A program made the position numbers and the translations under genes. Source: Lathyrus oleraceus (Eukaryota > Streptophyta > Magnoliopsida > Fabales > Fabaceae). Taken from it: 64,000 nt of DNA. The stretch lies in contig NC_066581.1 in the NCBI RefSeq assembly GCF_024323335.1, forward strand, positions 350,180,409 to 350,244,408. The letters run 5' to 3'. Position 1 is the first letter of the stretch, and the number at the start of each line of letters is the position of its first letter. Positions 22,958 through 33,789 of this stretch are shown here, piece after piece. The notes below the pieces were generated by a model that was not told where the DNA came from, did not search any database, and saw only the letters and a program-made list of their open reading frames with translations.

Positions 22958-25726
22958 TTAGATTGATGCAAAATAATAGGAATAGAACCGGCAATCCAAT
23001 TGTTGCATATCCTTCCATGCGTTACAAAGTTGGTGCAGTCTTCCTCTTTGCTATCCTCTAGCACAACAACAAAGTGTTGTTCATTGCCATGAATGAACCC
23101 TCTGCTACGGAAGCTAAGTTGCATATGTTCAGATCTAACAGCTGACGAGCCTTTTTGGAACCCCAAACCAGTTCTTCCTTTGTTTTCGGAAAGCTCTACC
23201 ATGGGCCCCCATTGATCAACGGTACCTTCTTCAACAATCTTCTGAGCATATTTCAGCGAGGACATAGGTGCCCCAACTCTCTTCTCAGCAGCAATAGATA
23301 AGGCTTGGAATGGAGTTCCAACCTCATCCTCAGCTTCAACATATGTGAAAGATGACAGATGGCTAACCAACAACGCCTTCTCTCCTCCCACAATCACTAG
23401 CCTGCCATTCTTGACAAATTTCAATTTCTGGTGCAGAGTGGAGGTAACAGCCCCTGCCTCGTGAATCCCTGGCCTTCCCAATAAACAACTGTAGGCCGGG
23501 TGGATATCCATTACTTGAAAAGTAGTCTGAAAATCACTCGGACCTATCTTGACTGGAAGGTCCACTTCACCAATAACCGTTTTGCGCGAGCCATCAAAGG
23601 CTTTGACAATTACCCCACTATATCTCATGGGAGCTCCTTGGTAAGATAGATTTGACAAAGTTGACTTCGGAAGCACATTGAGTGACGAACCGGTGTCAAT
23701 AAGCACATTTGATAAAGCATCTTCCTTACAATTCATTGAAATATGCAAAGCTAGGTTATGATTTCTTCCCTCCTTAGGGAGTTCTTCTTCAAAGAAGCTC
23801 AAATTATTGCAAGAAGTGATGTTAGCCACAATGTGATCAAACTGATCCACAGTAACATCCTGCTCTACATACGCTTGTTCAAGAACTCTCTGTAGTGTTT
23901 CTCTATGCGCTTTAGAATTCAAAAGTAGAGACAACACGGAAATCTTTGAGCGAGTCATGAGCAACTGCTCAACCACATTAAATTCACTCCTTTTTATCAG
24001 TCGGAGTACCTCATCATCATTATTGGCTTTCAAGTTGTTGGATTAACCAAAATTATCCTTTGAACAACCAACCGGATCTACATTAGGTACCTCCACTCTC
24101 TTACCAACAATTGTTTCCTCTGGTACGACCGGCCCAAACACTCGACCACTACGGATCACCTTCGTAACATCAGCAATGCTCACTACTAAACTAGTCGTAG
24201 GTAACGAGACCTCTTGACCATTCTTCATCATTGTAGCATTATACTGGTACGATACAACCTTATCAGATGCATATGGGACTGGGCCTGCTAACCGTATTAC
24301 CAACAACGATACTGATCTTTGACTAACGCTCTTGTTGCTACTGCTATCATACTGAATTATCAACCGCTCTTGTTGCTTGAAAACAGGCACTATGACATTG
24401 ACATCGTCATCTATATGACGGGATTGAACAATCTGGATTATACCTTCATCCATTAGATGCTGGATTCCCCTTTTCACCATATCACACCCTCTTGGGTTCA
24501 CACTACACATAACACAACCATCATGGTCATGATCACAATCACTCACCAAACAGATATCTTTATGCATCTGCACCAAAGATCTTCGGATAAACCGGACATC
24601 AAAAACCTTGAATTCTCCAGGACAACCGTCCACCATATTCACTGAAGAGTTCCCATGAGCAGGCAAAGGGTTTGATTTCACATTTGGCGTGCGGTCCTCA
24701 AAGGACACCATACCACTCTACATAAGCTTTTGGACCTCATATTTCAATGGATAGCAATTTTCAATATCATGGTCGGGTGCCCCTTGATGAAAAGCACAAC
24801 GAAGCTAAGGTTTATACCACCAGGGAAGTGGTTCTGGAATTTGCGGTGGGTTCCTCGGTTGAATCAAGTTCTTGAGAACTAACAAGGGATACAACTCTGC
24901 ATACGACATAGGAATCGGGTCAAAAGAGACCTTCTTCCTCTCAAAGTTCTGTTGTTGATGATTGTTGTTGATATTGTTATTGTTGTAGGTGTTCGTTCTT
25001 TGTTGCAGTTGTTGTTGTTGATGTTGATGTTGTTGTTGTTGAATGGGTGTTGCTTGCTGATTAGAAAATATCGGGATAACGGAAGATACTTGATGATGAT
25101 GATGTTGACGGGTGGTGGATTTTTTCTGATTTGAGGCATCCTCTGCCTCCCACTGGAAATTGCATTTGTCTCACTGTCCTTCTTCTTGCTGAAACTACTG
25201 TCATACCTCTTACTCGTTGACGCCTCATCTCTTGACAAACGTCCTTCACGGACCCCTTCTTCAAGTCTCATCCCCATATTTACCATTTTGGTAAAATCAT
25301 TGGGGGCACTAGCGATCATGCGTTCATAATAAAATGAGCTCAGGGTTTTTAAGAAGATCTTTGTCATCTCTTTCTCCTCCAAAGGAGGAGTGATCTGGGG
25401 AGCCAACTCCCTCCATCTTTGCGCATTCTCTTTGAACGTCTCTTTGTCCTTCTGATCAGGCGCCATGTCCACATTGTATTTGTATTGCTTCACAAAAGCC
25501 TCTCTCAAGTCATTGAAAGTGTGGATGCTTGCACTATCCAACCCCATATACCAACAGAGTGCAACACTAGTCAGGCTATCTTGGAAGTAGTGAATAAGCA
25601 ATTGGTCATTATCAGTCTGAATTGACATCTTGCGGGCATACATCACAAGATGACTGAGCGGACAAGAGTTCCCCTTATATTTTTCAAAGTCAGGCACTTT
25701 GAATTTCACTGGGATTTTGACGTTGG
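22958..25726 (-). pseudogene. Ogre-2 gag-protease, C-terminal portion
   Basis: This part of gag-protease lies to the left of the Ogre-3 insertion and continues at 39849-40406. The gag core (PVKFKVPDFEKYKG, ALCWYMGLDSA, YYERMIASAP) is followed by a CAA/AAC-rich low-complexity stretch (about 24955-25060) and an unusual zinc knuckle of the form C-x2-H-x5-H-x4-C at about 24745-24800, which is intact. A stop sits just before the knuckle (E to TAG). The aspartic protease has an intact DTG at 23689-23697 (DTGSSLNVLP) and a downstream SCLLGRPGIHE block. Frameshifts occur near 25060 and 24040. Confidence 0.88.
25722..25726. other. Target-site duplication GTTGG, left copy
   Basis: GTTGG abuts TGTAAGACCCC, the start of Ogre-3. 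The partner is 39844-39848. The pre-insertion sequence (GACGTTGGGTACCAAAC) matches the undisrupted gag of Ogre-1 at 57093-57109, with one difference. Confidence 0.95.
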
Positions 25727-27223
25727 TGTAAGACCCCAATTTTGACCCTAAGATACCTCATGGCATCATAACATTACATTTGCATAGCCTCAAGGATCAT
25801 GAGCATCTTGGTTCCCTTTGCCTTTGGATGAGACTCCTTGTGATTGGTTTGAGATCACCAAGCATGCTTGAATTATACATCATTGTTTCTATTACTTTTG
25901 TTTACTAAAAAAAAAATTAAAAATAAAAATAAAAATAAAAATAAAAATAAATAAATAAAATATAACAAAAATATTTTTTTAGACTTGGGCCTCTCTCATT
26001 TGAGCCCACAGGTCCACAAAAACCAGGTAATAAATTCAGAGTTTCAGCGAAACAAAAGGAGGCCATTCCTATTACCCTGGCAGGAAAAAGAAAGTGAGAG
26101 AAGAGCTGACAGAGTTCAGAGCAACCTCCAGAGGCAAACCCTCAGATTGCTCTGCAAACCCAACCGTGCAATTCAATTTTATTCGATCTCTCCAATCAGG
26201 TTTGCCCTATATCCATCATCTTTATGCCTTCAATTTGAATTTTCTGAATATATGAGGTATTATGGGTGAATTTGATACCCTTTTGATGCATGTGTTTGAC
26301 AGGAGGTTTAGGCCTCCTACCCCTTGGTTGCTTTTTGTGAGCTTTTTTGTGAATTTTAATGGCATGATTCATGTGGTTACATTTTGATTTGGGGGCAACT
26401 CTTGATTACCCTATCTTGTTTCTCTAACCTGTTTGTTGAGTTTTTTGTGAGGGCTCACATGACTCTTGCAGAGATGGCCTGGTGTTCCACTTTATTTGTG
26501 GGATACCACCTGGAGGTTTATTCCGATTACATGTGCTTAATGGCTTGAGATATTTGTTTGTGACTGCTTATTTCAAAGGATGGGAGCTACTTGGATCATC
26601 AATATGATCTCAAGAGGGGAACTCCTAATGTGGTTTTATTTTCTTTTCCCTTATCTCTTGTATGTTTAGGAATTTAACCCTTCTTTTTTTTTCTTTTCCC
26701 CATTCTAACCCAAGCCAAAACTTTTTGTGCAAACAATAACTTTTGTTTTCAACATTAGAAACCTGAGCCTTATGCTTTTGATTTTCAAAACTTATTTTTC
26801 ATAATACTTATTCTGAATTGAACCTTTTAATCCACTTTAACCATATTTTTGTAAATACTTTTAATTGGTAAATATAACCCATTCAAATACTTTTTGTGGT
26901 TTCAATGGCCACCTTCTTAATCAATCTTTTTTTATAACCATTAGCTATTAGGTTTGAGTTATCCTTGAGGTAGATATAATACTCACCTTTATCCTTAGTG
27001 ATGGACAATGAGTCTTCCATGCTTATTATAGGGTTAACCCCTCACTAGCATGTTGAAGCTATCCTCACATGGTGGATTTGTGGTTTTAGGTTGGGTTTTC
27101 TCCCTTTGATAACAAAAGACCTTAAGGTTTTTGGACCAATCAATTCACCAACTTTTTTTTGAATTTTTTTACCCCGAACTACGAGGTTTTGATCCTAATC
27201 TTTTTTTAAGATGGTACGTAGGC

Positions 27224-27239
27224 AATGGGTTCATCCATT
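27224..27239 (+). other. LTR hairpin, Ogre-3 5' LTR
   Basis: AATGG-GTTCAT-CCATT forms a 5-bp stem between GGTACGTAGGC and CAAACACAAAA. The flanks are the same as in the long Ogre LTRs but the stem sequence is unrelated to their ACAAGACC stem. The 3' LTR copy is at 39475-39490. Confidence 0.6.
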
Positions 27240-27358
27240 CAAACACAAAATGTAAATAAATTTGTATATTCTTTTCTCATCCCTTCAATCATGTGTGCAC
27301 AAATAAATTTTCAAAAAAAAAAAAAACAACAACCTTACAACAAATGTGAAAAGGGCTC

Positions 27359-27374
27359 CCTAGGAGTACCTAGG
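27359..27374 (+). other. CCTAGG-AGTA-CCTAGG LTR hairpin
   Basis: Two palindromic CCTAGG boxes flank AGTA, giving a perfect 6-bp stem with a 4-base loop. The element is conserved at 39614-39629, 7391-7406 and 12043-12058. In the Ogre-2 5' LTR (43223-43238) one box is mutated to CATAGG. Confidence 0.65.
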
Positions 27375-27594
27375 ATGCTTTGGGTGCCTAACACCTTCCC
27401 ATTGCATAACCAACCCCCTTACCCAGATCTCTGACATTTTTACTAGTTTTTGATTCGATAAAACTTTTAGGTTTTTGTTCGCTTTCTAACCATTCCTTTG
27501 GATAAATAGAAGTGCGGTGGCGACTTGACTTGTATGATTTACGTTGGATTTAGTCAATATCTCTAATGGTAACGAATACCCCGCTACAGAAAAA

Positions 27595-27613
27595 TGGCGA
27601 CTCTGCTGGGGAC
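27595..27613 (+). other. Ogre-3 primer binding site (tRNA-Arg type)
   Basis: TGGCGACTCTGCTGGGGAC lies 6 bases inside the 5' LTR. It matches the primer site described for Ogre elements, complementary to the 3' end of an arginine tRNA. The Ogre-2 site (42980-42999) differs at one internal base and at the end. Confidence 0.85.
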
Positions 27614-28517
27614 AAATAATTTGCCTAGTGGATTTTGCCTACTTTTCATATTTGTTGTATTGTATTGTATATTTTTTTGTGACATATTTTTGTGCAATTT
27701 GGGATTACTGTATTGTATGTAATGATTGAATTGCTTGAGATTAATTCCTTGTATGCTTGGTGATCTTCGTGAGATGAGTTCTATACCCGAACTCGAGTGA
27801 ACTTAGGATAGGAGAATGGCATAGTCTTGTCGACTTGTGTGGAGTTATTCCTTAGCAAGTTGACTTGCAAGTCCATTCACTTGGTGGAGGTTATGTTGGG
27901 ATCAATAATGTCACACAAGTAAGTTGTGGTTAGACATTACTTTTTCCAATATAGACCTTAGAAGCCAAGGACCTTAGTTTACCAAACCCATCTTGGCCTA
28001 TTCTTAGGATGTAGTGCAAAAGTCGTTCAAGTGTAAGATTTGGTACGATTGTTACGCGATACTACACTCATAAGAGTCTCTCTTGAGAATATTTTCGGAA
28101 TACGAGTAGTCGTTTCTCCAATAATATCTGAAAGATGGGATGATGACTATGGGAACCTCTTGTAGAACATGTTTGGTAGGTTTAAACCTTAGTACACTCC
28201 CTTTTGGGTGGTTCTTAACCTAAACTCCATGCTCGTGACTTGCAACAAACCCTTGATTCATGGTTGATCCGTTCAGGTATCCTTAATATCAATGGAACTT
28301 GGGTGTTGATAAGGTGTAAACCATAATCCACCAAAATGGATGATTGATATTAAGGATAACATGATCCATCCCATGACCTTTATTTGGTGTGCTTTGCTTG
28401 ATCCTTGAGTGTGATTGTTGCATTCATGCATTCATACACCCATTTGCATTCATATCATCAAAATAATAAGAAAATTTTCAAGGAACTTAAGGGGGTTTAT
28501 TTGCAAAATTTTCAGAC
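27614..28517 (+). other. Ogre-3 5' leader
   Basis: About 900 bases of non-coding leader lie between the primer site and ORF1. Most of it is diverged from Ogre-2, but about 150 bases around 28210-28360 are closely conserved in all three Ogre leaders, and these include the structured region at 28279-28357. Confidence 0.75.
28279..28357 (+). other. Candidate structured RNA in Ogre-3 leader
   Basis: ATCCTTAATATCAAT (28279-28293) pairs perfectly with ATTGATATTAAGGAT (28343-28357), a 15-bp stem. Inside are GGT-GTAA-ACC (28313-28322), a GNRA-type hairpin, and ATCCA-CCAAAA-TGGAT (28326-28341). Ogre-2 and Ogre-1 keep the stem with different, still paired bases at its base (TTGTC/GACAA instead of TCCTT/AAGGA). 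Confidence 0.65.
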
Positions 28518-29968
28518 ATGGAAAGACAAAGAAGGAATACAAAGAAGTACAGTTTCAGACAACCAGACTTGAAAGAGTTAAGGAATTTGACATCTTATGT
28601 ATTAGATCCCTTGGGTTTCAAGGCTCGTTTCGGAAAGCTTCTTCCTCTTCTGACCACTCATGTGGATGAAGAATTGGTGAGTGTATTGGTGCAGTTTTAC
28701 GATCCTTTGTACCGTTGCTTCACGTTTCCGGATTTTCAGCTTTTGCCTACACTTGAGGAGTATGCTTATCTTGTGGGTATACCTATTCTGGATCAGGTGC
28801 CGTTCAGTGGCTTGGAGAGTATTCCTAATTCACAAGAGATAGCAGATATGTTGCATATAGATGAATCTCTGGTTGATGCTCATATGACTACCAAAGGTGG
28901 AATTCAAGGTCTCCCTTCTGAGTTCCTCATTGCTCAAGCTACTATGTATGGGAAGGCCATGAGTGAGGACGCCTTTGAGGCCATATTTGTACTTCTCATC
29001 TATGGGCTAGTATTATTCCCCAACATCGACAAGTTTGTGGATGTGAACGCTATTAGGATTTTCTCTACTCTTAATCCCGTTCCGACTCTGTTGGGCGATA
29101 CCTATTTCTCTTTGCATATGAGGAATGCAAAGGGTGGTGGCGCCATTGTGTGTTGTTTGCCTCTGTTGTATAAGTGGTTTATTTCTCACTTACCTCAGAC
29201 GGTCGCTTTCAAGGAGAACAAGGAATGTCTAGGTGGTCCACGAGACTTATGTCTCTCACTAATGATGATATCTCTTGGTATAACCGTGTGTATGATGGTG
29301 TGCAGATTATTGACTCTTGTGGCGAATTCTCCAATGTACCTCTTCTTGGTACATGTGGTGGGATTAACTACAATCCTGTTTTGGCACGTCGGCAGCTTGG
29401 GTTCCCCTTAAAGGATAAACCCAATAACATTCTGTTAGAGGGTGTATTCTTTCAGGATGGTAAAGATCCCCAAGGCTTGAAAGCTAGGATGGTCCACGCT
29501 TGGCGCAAGATTCATAGGAAAGGAAGGAAAGAGTTGGGTCCTAAGAATTGCATCGCTTTGGAGCCTTACACTGTTTGGGTTAGGAAGAGGGCGTCTGAGT
29601 ATCTCATGCCTTACGAGTATCCGAGACCTACACCTATGATTATGGCTGGGCCTTCAACCCTCCCTAATCAAGGAGTAGAGGAGTTGAGAGAAGAAGACCG
29701 TTCACGTGCCTGGATCCGTGAACGTGAAGAGTTGCTTCAGCAGATTAAGGAGAAGGATGCGTTGATTGAGTTTCTTGAGCATCAGGTTATTTATGACCCT
29801 GATGATGTATGGACTTCTCTACTTCCTCGGTCTTCTAAGTTCTGGAAGAGGAAGTATGATCGACTCGCCAAAGAGAAGGTCGATATGGAGGCAGCCTACG
29901 AGAGGGAGGTGAAGAGGCTTCATGCATCTTATCTTCCTATGTCCCGAGCTCTAGATGATTGTTTCTAG
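28518..29968 (+). pseudogene. Ogre-3 ORF1 (Ogre-specific extra ORF)
   Basis: ORF1 is the additional ORF that Ogre elements carry upstream of gag. Its function is not known; it resembles plant DUF7745-type proteins, an assignment I make from memory of the family. The start ATG at 28518 begins MERQRRNTKKYSFRQPDL, a start shared with the other copies. Conserved blocks are FYDPLYRCFTFPDFQLLPTL, FVDVNAIRIF, KGGGAIVCCLPLLYKWF and INYNPVLARRQLGFPLK, then a charged coiled-coil tail (RAWIREREELLQQIKEKD). A single missing base at 29229-29232 (CTAGG where Ogre-2 has CTAAGG) shifts the frame; the rest reads on in a second frame to the stop at 29968. Confidence 0.85.
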
Positions 29969-30208
29969 GGATCCATAGGATGATTATTTTCCTTTTCTCT
30001 TGTATATGATTGACGATGCTGCACTTCTTTTCCCTGATATTATTTGATGAGATATTTCCATATGTGATAAAATGCTTAATATTTCCAGAATTTGCAAATA
30101 AAACTCTAAAGTTCCTTTGAAATAAAAAAAATCATATGCATAAGCATTGCATGCATCATATGCATAAGCAGGTTTTGTTTCCGGTCCCTTGCCCTGTGGT
30201 CTAACTCT

Positions 30209-33200
30209 GTGTCCTTCATTTATTTTGAAGACAAACTGACTCACCGGTACTACACTAGAGCCAACTCTGCAAGACTGATGGATCATCTAGAACAAGAGAA
30301 CCGTGACTTGAAGGAGGAAGTGGCCAGATTGACTGCCCTAATGGAGTCATTCATGGCTGCCCAGAGCCAGTCTTCTCCGACACCTTCAACTCCTCCCCAG
30401 AGGACGGTTATCTCCGAGATTGTCTCCTCAACTGTGCCCGCTGCCAGTACGCACTTTGTTCCAACAGCCATGCCAACCGGGTTCCTGTGGGGGATGCCTC
30501 CCAATTTCATGCCTGAGGGTCTTGTTCCAGCCTTTGCTTCTATGCCGACATCTAGCCCGGTCCTTGCTGTTCCTCCTCCTGTCGTGCATACTTTGCCCAG
30601 GGTAGACGACACCATATATCATTCTGAGCCGTCTGAGGGTCCAGATGTTTATGAGAAGATGGATGCTATGAACGACCAGTTTCTTGAGCTTCGCAAGGAA
30701 TTGAAAACTCTCAGAGGGAAGGATCTTTTCGGCAAGTCTACTGCCGAACTCTGCTTGGTTCCAAATGTGAAGATCCCTGTGAAATTCAAGGTCCCTGACT
30801 TTGAAAAGTACAAAGGAAATACTTGTCCTCTCAGCCACCTGGTCATGTATGCCAGGAAGATGTCAACTCAAACCGATAATGACCAACTACTCATCCACTA
30901 CTTTCAGGACAGTCTGTCCGGTGCCGCTTTGCGTTGGTACATGGGTTTAAACAGCGCGAACATCCGATCTTTCAATGATCTTGGTGAGGCCTTCGTCAAG
31001 CAGTACAAGTACAACGTGGATATGGCCCCCGATAGAGATCAATTGAGAGCCATGTTCCAGAAGGATAAAGAAACATTTAAGGAGTATGCCCAGAGGTGGC
31101 AGCACAGATCGTGCCTCCGCTAGAAGAGAAAGAGATGACTAAGATCATTTTGAAGACTTTAAGTTCTTTTTATTATGAGCGGATGATTGCTAGCGCTCCT
31201 TCTGACTTCACCGAGATGATAAATATGGGGACGCGTCTAGAAGAAGGGGTTCGTGAAGGACGGTTAACCAGAGAAGAAGGCTCTTCTGCCAAACGTTATG
31301 GGGCGTTTGCAAAGAAGAAAGATGGAGAGGCACATGCTGTGACCTCCCATGAGAGACCAAGAAGACCCTCTGTGATGAGGAAGACCGAGCGTCCCCCCGG
31401 TAACCAACACCAGATGGCTCATATAGCACCTGTTTTCAGAGACAATCAACAATATCAGCAACAACAGCTCCGTCCGCAACAGCAGGCCTACCAGCCTCGA
31501 AACAGTAATCAGACCAATACAAGTTACGAGAGGAAAAGGGTCACCTTCGATCCTATTCCTATGACGTACGCAGAGTTATATCCCTCTTTGATAGAGAGGA
31601 AGCTGATTACTCCGAGAGACCCACCGGCTATACCTGCTAACCCCCAATGGTGGTATAAGCCCGAGTTACATTGTGTTTACCATTCTGGTGCTCCCGGCCA
31701 CGACGTGGAGAATTGTTACCCTTTGAAGACCAAGGTTCAGGACCTTATGAGGTGTGGAATTCTGTGTTTTGAGGACGTAGGTCCTAATGTGAAGAAGAAC
31801 CCATTGCCTGAGCATGGGAAATCTGTTAACATGGTCCAGGGGTGCCCTGGCAAATACAAAGTCAAGTATGTCAGTCATATTCGACAATCTCTGGTCCAGA
31901 TGTATCATTTGCTATGTGACTACAGTCATTACGAGCATGACCATGATAGATGCCGAGTCTGCTCTGTTAACCGATTGGGTTGTAGCCAGGTGCGCAAGGA
32001 TGTTCAGGAAATGCTGGACGAAGGAGTCATTGAGATCCTTCAAAACAGGAGTGTTGATGAAAATGAGCCTGAGGTCAATGTGATCTCCCTAGTGTTCCGG
32101 ATACCCGAGCCTGTTATCATCAAGTACAATGGTAGCAAGCAGAAGGCTTCTCCCGCTCTGATCATTAAGCCTGCTGGTCCTATGCCTTACTCTTCTGAAA
32201 AAGCAGTTCCCTATCGCTACGTTGCCGTAGCAGTAGAGAATGGGAAAGAGGTGTCCTTGCCCTCTTCTTCTGTTGTGAATATTGCCGATGTTAGCAGTTT
32301 GACCCGTAATGGCCGTGTGTTTTCAACGCTGCTGAAGCCTCAAATTAATGCTGATTTTGTTGAACGCCCGATTGGGAACGCTGTGAATTCTCCGAATCCG
32401 GAACTTGCTGTTAAGCCCTCCTCCGTACTGAAAACTCCTACTTTTGTTGGCCCGAGTGGCAATGTGAAAGAAGACTGTGACGAGATGTTGAGGCTCATCA
32501 AGAAAAGTGAGTACAATGTCGTAGACCAACTTCTACAAACGCCATCCAAAATATCTGTGTTATCCTTACTCTTAAATTCAGAACCACACCGAGAGGCTCT
32601 GCAGAAGATGTTGGATATGGCATATGTGGATCACGATGTCACTTTGGAGCAATTCGATAGCATTGTTGCAAACATTACAACTTGTAACAACCTGAGCTTT
32701 TATGACTCTGATCTCCCTGAGGAGGGAAGAGACCACAACTTGGCATTACATATATCTATGGGTTGTAGAGACGACGCCATGTCCAATGTACTGGTGGACA
32801 TTTGGTCATCATTGAACGTATTTCCAAAGTCCACTCTCTCAAAGCTATCATATCAAGGGCCTCCCATGAGGCAGAGTGGAGTAGTTGTGAAGGCTTTCGA
32901 TAGGTCTCGTAAGACCGTGATTGAGGAAGTTGATCTCCCAATCAAGATCGGACCAAGTGATTTCTAGATTACCTTCCAGGTTATGGACATTCACCCATCG
33001 TATAGTTGTCTCTTAGGCAGACCATGGATTCACGAGGCAGGCACCGTGACGTCCACCCTACACCAGAAACTGAAATTTGTGAAGAACAAGAAGTTGGTGG
33101 TGGTAGGGGGAGAAAGGGCTCTCCTGGTTAGCCATTTGTCTTCCTTCTCTTATATAGATGCTGAGGTTGAAGTTGGAACTCCTTTCTAAGCTTTATCTAT

Positions 33201-33524
33201 TGCTGAGCCTATTGAGAAGAGAACTCCTTCATTTGCTTCCTACAAAGATGCAAAGTTGGCCATTGAGCGTGGTGCAACCACTGGTTTAGGAAAAATGATT
33301 GAGTTAGAAGACAACGAATCCCGGGCTGGCATAGGTTTTTCTTCTGGTACTTTCAACAAGCAAGGGTTATTCAAGAGTGGAGGTTTTATCCATAATGGTC
33401 TAGATGAGGAGGTTGTTGCCGTCTTAGAAGAAGATACAAAGGATTCTGGCAACTTCATCATCCCTGGAGGGGTCTGCAACAATTGGGTCACTGTGGATAT
33501 TCCAACAGTTGTCCATAAGTCAAC
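30209..33524 (+). pseudogene. Ogre-3 gag-protease
   Basis: The first conserved residues are LTHRYYTRAN at about 30237; no ATG precedes them in frame, only a GTG at 30209. An N-terminal coiled coil (DHLEQENRDLKEEVARLTAL), a proline-rich linker and the gag core (about 30765-31230) follow. A 10-base deletion at a TGG repeat (about 31096) shifts the frame. The second frame (31096-32967) has a Q-rich stretch, the CHHC knuckle (CVYHSGAPGHDVENC) and the protease. The protease active site reads D-I-W (32797-32805) instead of D-T-G, and TAG at 32965 replaces a glutamine codon. Further stops lie near 33187. The ORF ends at the intron donor. Confidence 0.88.
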
Positions 33525-33789
33525 GTAATGATCACTTTATTTAAAAACCCTTCTCCCATGCCAAAAGGAGGAGTGATGACATTGTTGGCGCATAAAAACA
33601 ATGATATTTTCATTCAATAAATTCATGTTAAATGTTTGTTTTTCCAATTATTTTCCCTTTTTGCTTTTTGCATGAAATTGGTGATCACATAAAACCCTAA
33701 AAAATAGAATAAAATCAATCTTTTCATCTGCATAATGATTTGCCTTGTTTGAATTATAAATCTTTTCATATCCAAAAATCATTAAGCAG
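33525..33789 (+). other. Ogre-3 intron between protease and reverse transcriptase (265 nt)
   Basis: The donor CAAC|GTAATG overlaps the terminal TAA of the protease ORF, and the acceptor is TTAAGCAG|GTTG after a T-rich stretch. Splicing joins the ORFs in frame. The sites align with those of Ogre-1 and Ogre-2. Confidence 0.78.

Larger units (their letters stand above)
25727..27588 (+). repeat. Ogre-3 5' LTR (1862 bp)
   Basis: It runs from TGTAAGACCCC to CCCCGCTACA. It matches 37992-39843 throughout. It contains an A-rich AAAAAT microsatellite at about 25907-25972. The last 350 bp or so share motifs with the long Ogre LTRs (CGAACTACGAGG, GGTACGTAGGC, CCTAGGAGTACCTAGG, GCGGTGGCGAC). Confidence 0.95.

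Noticed and set aside
24950..25060. Trinucleotide TTG-rich stretch as an independent microsatellite
   Set aside because: On the minus strand it encodes the Q/N-rich gag linker, which is also seen at 56310-56400 and 31440-31480; it is part of the gene.
27595..27613. tRNA gene fragment
   Set aside because: Only the 18-19 bases complementary to a tRNA 3' end are present, at the exact place of a primer binding site.
28518..29411. Long open frame at first sight a host gene
   Set aside because: It has two diverged homologues (40637-42139 and 57879-59378), each in the same place between leader and gag of an Ogre element, so it is the Ogre ORF1.
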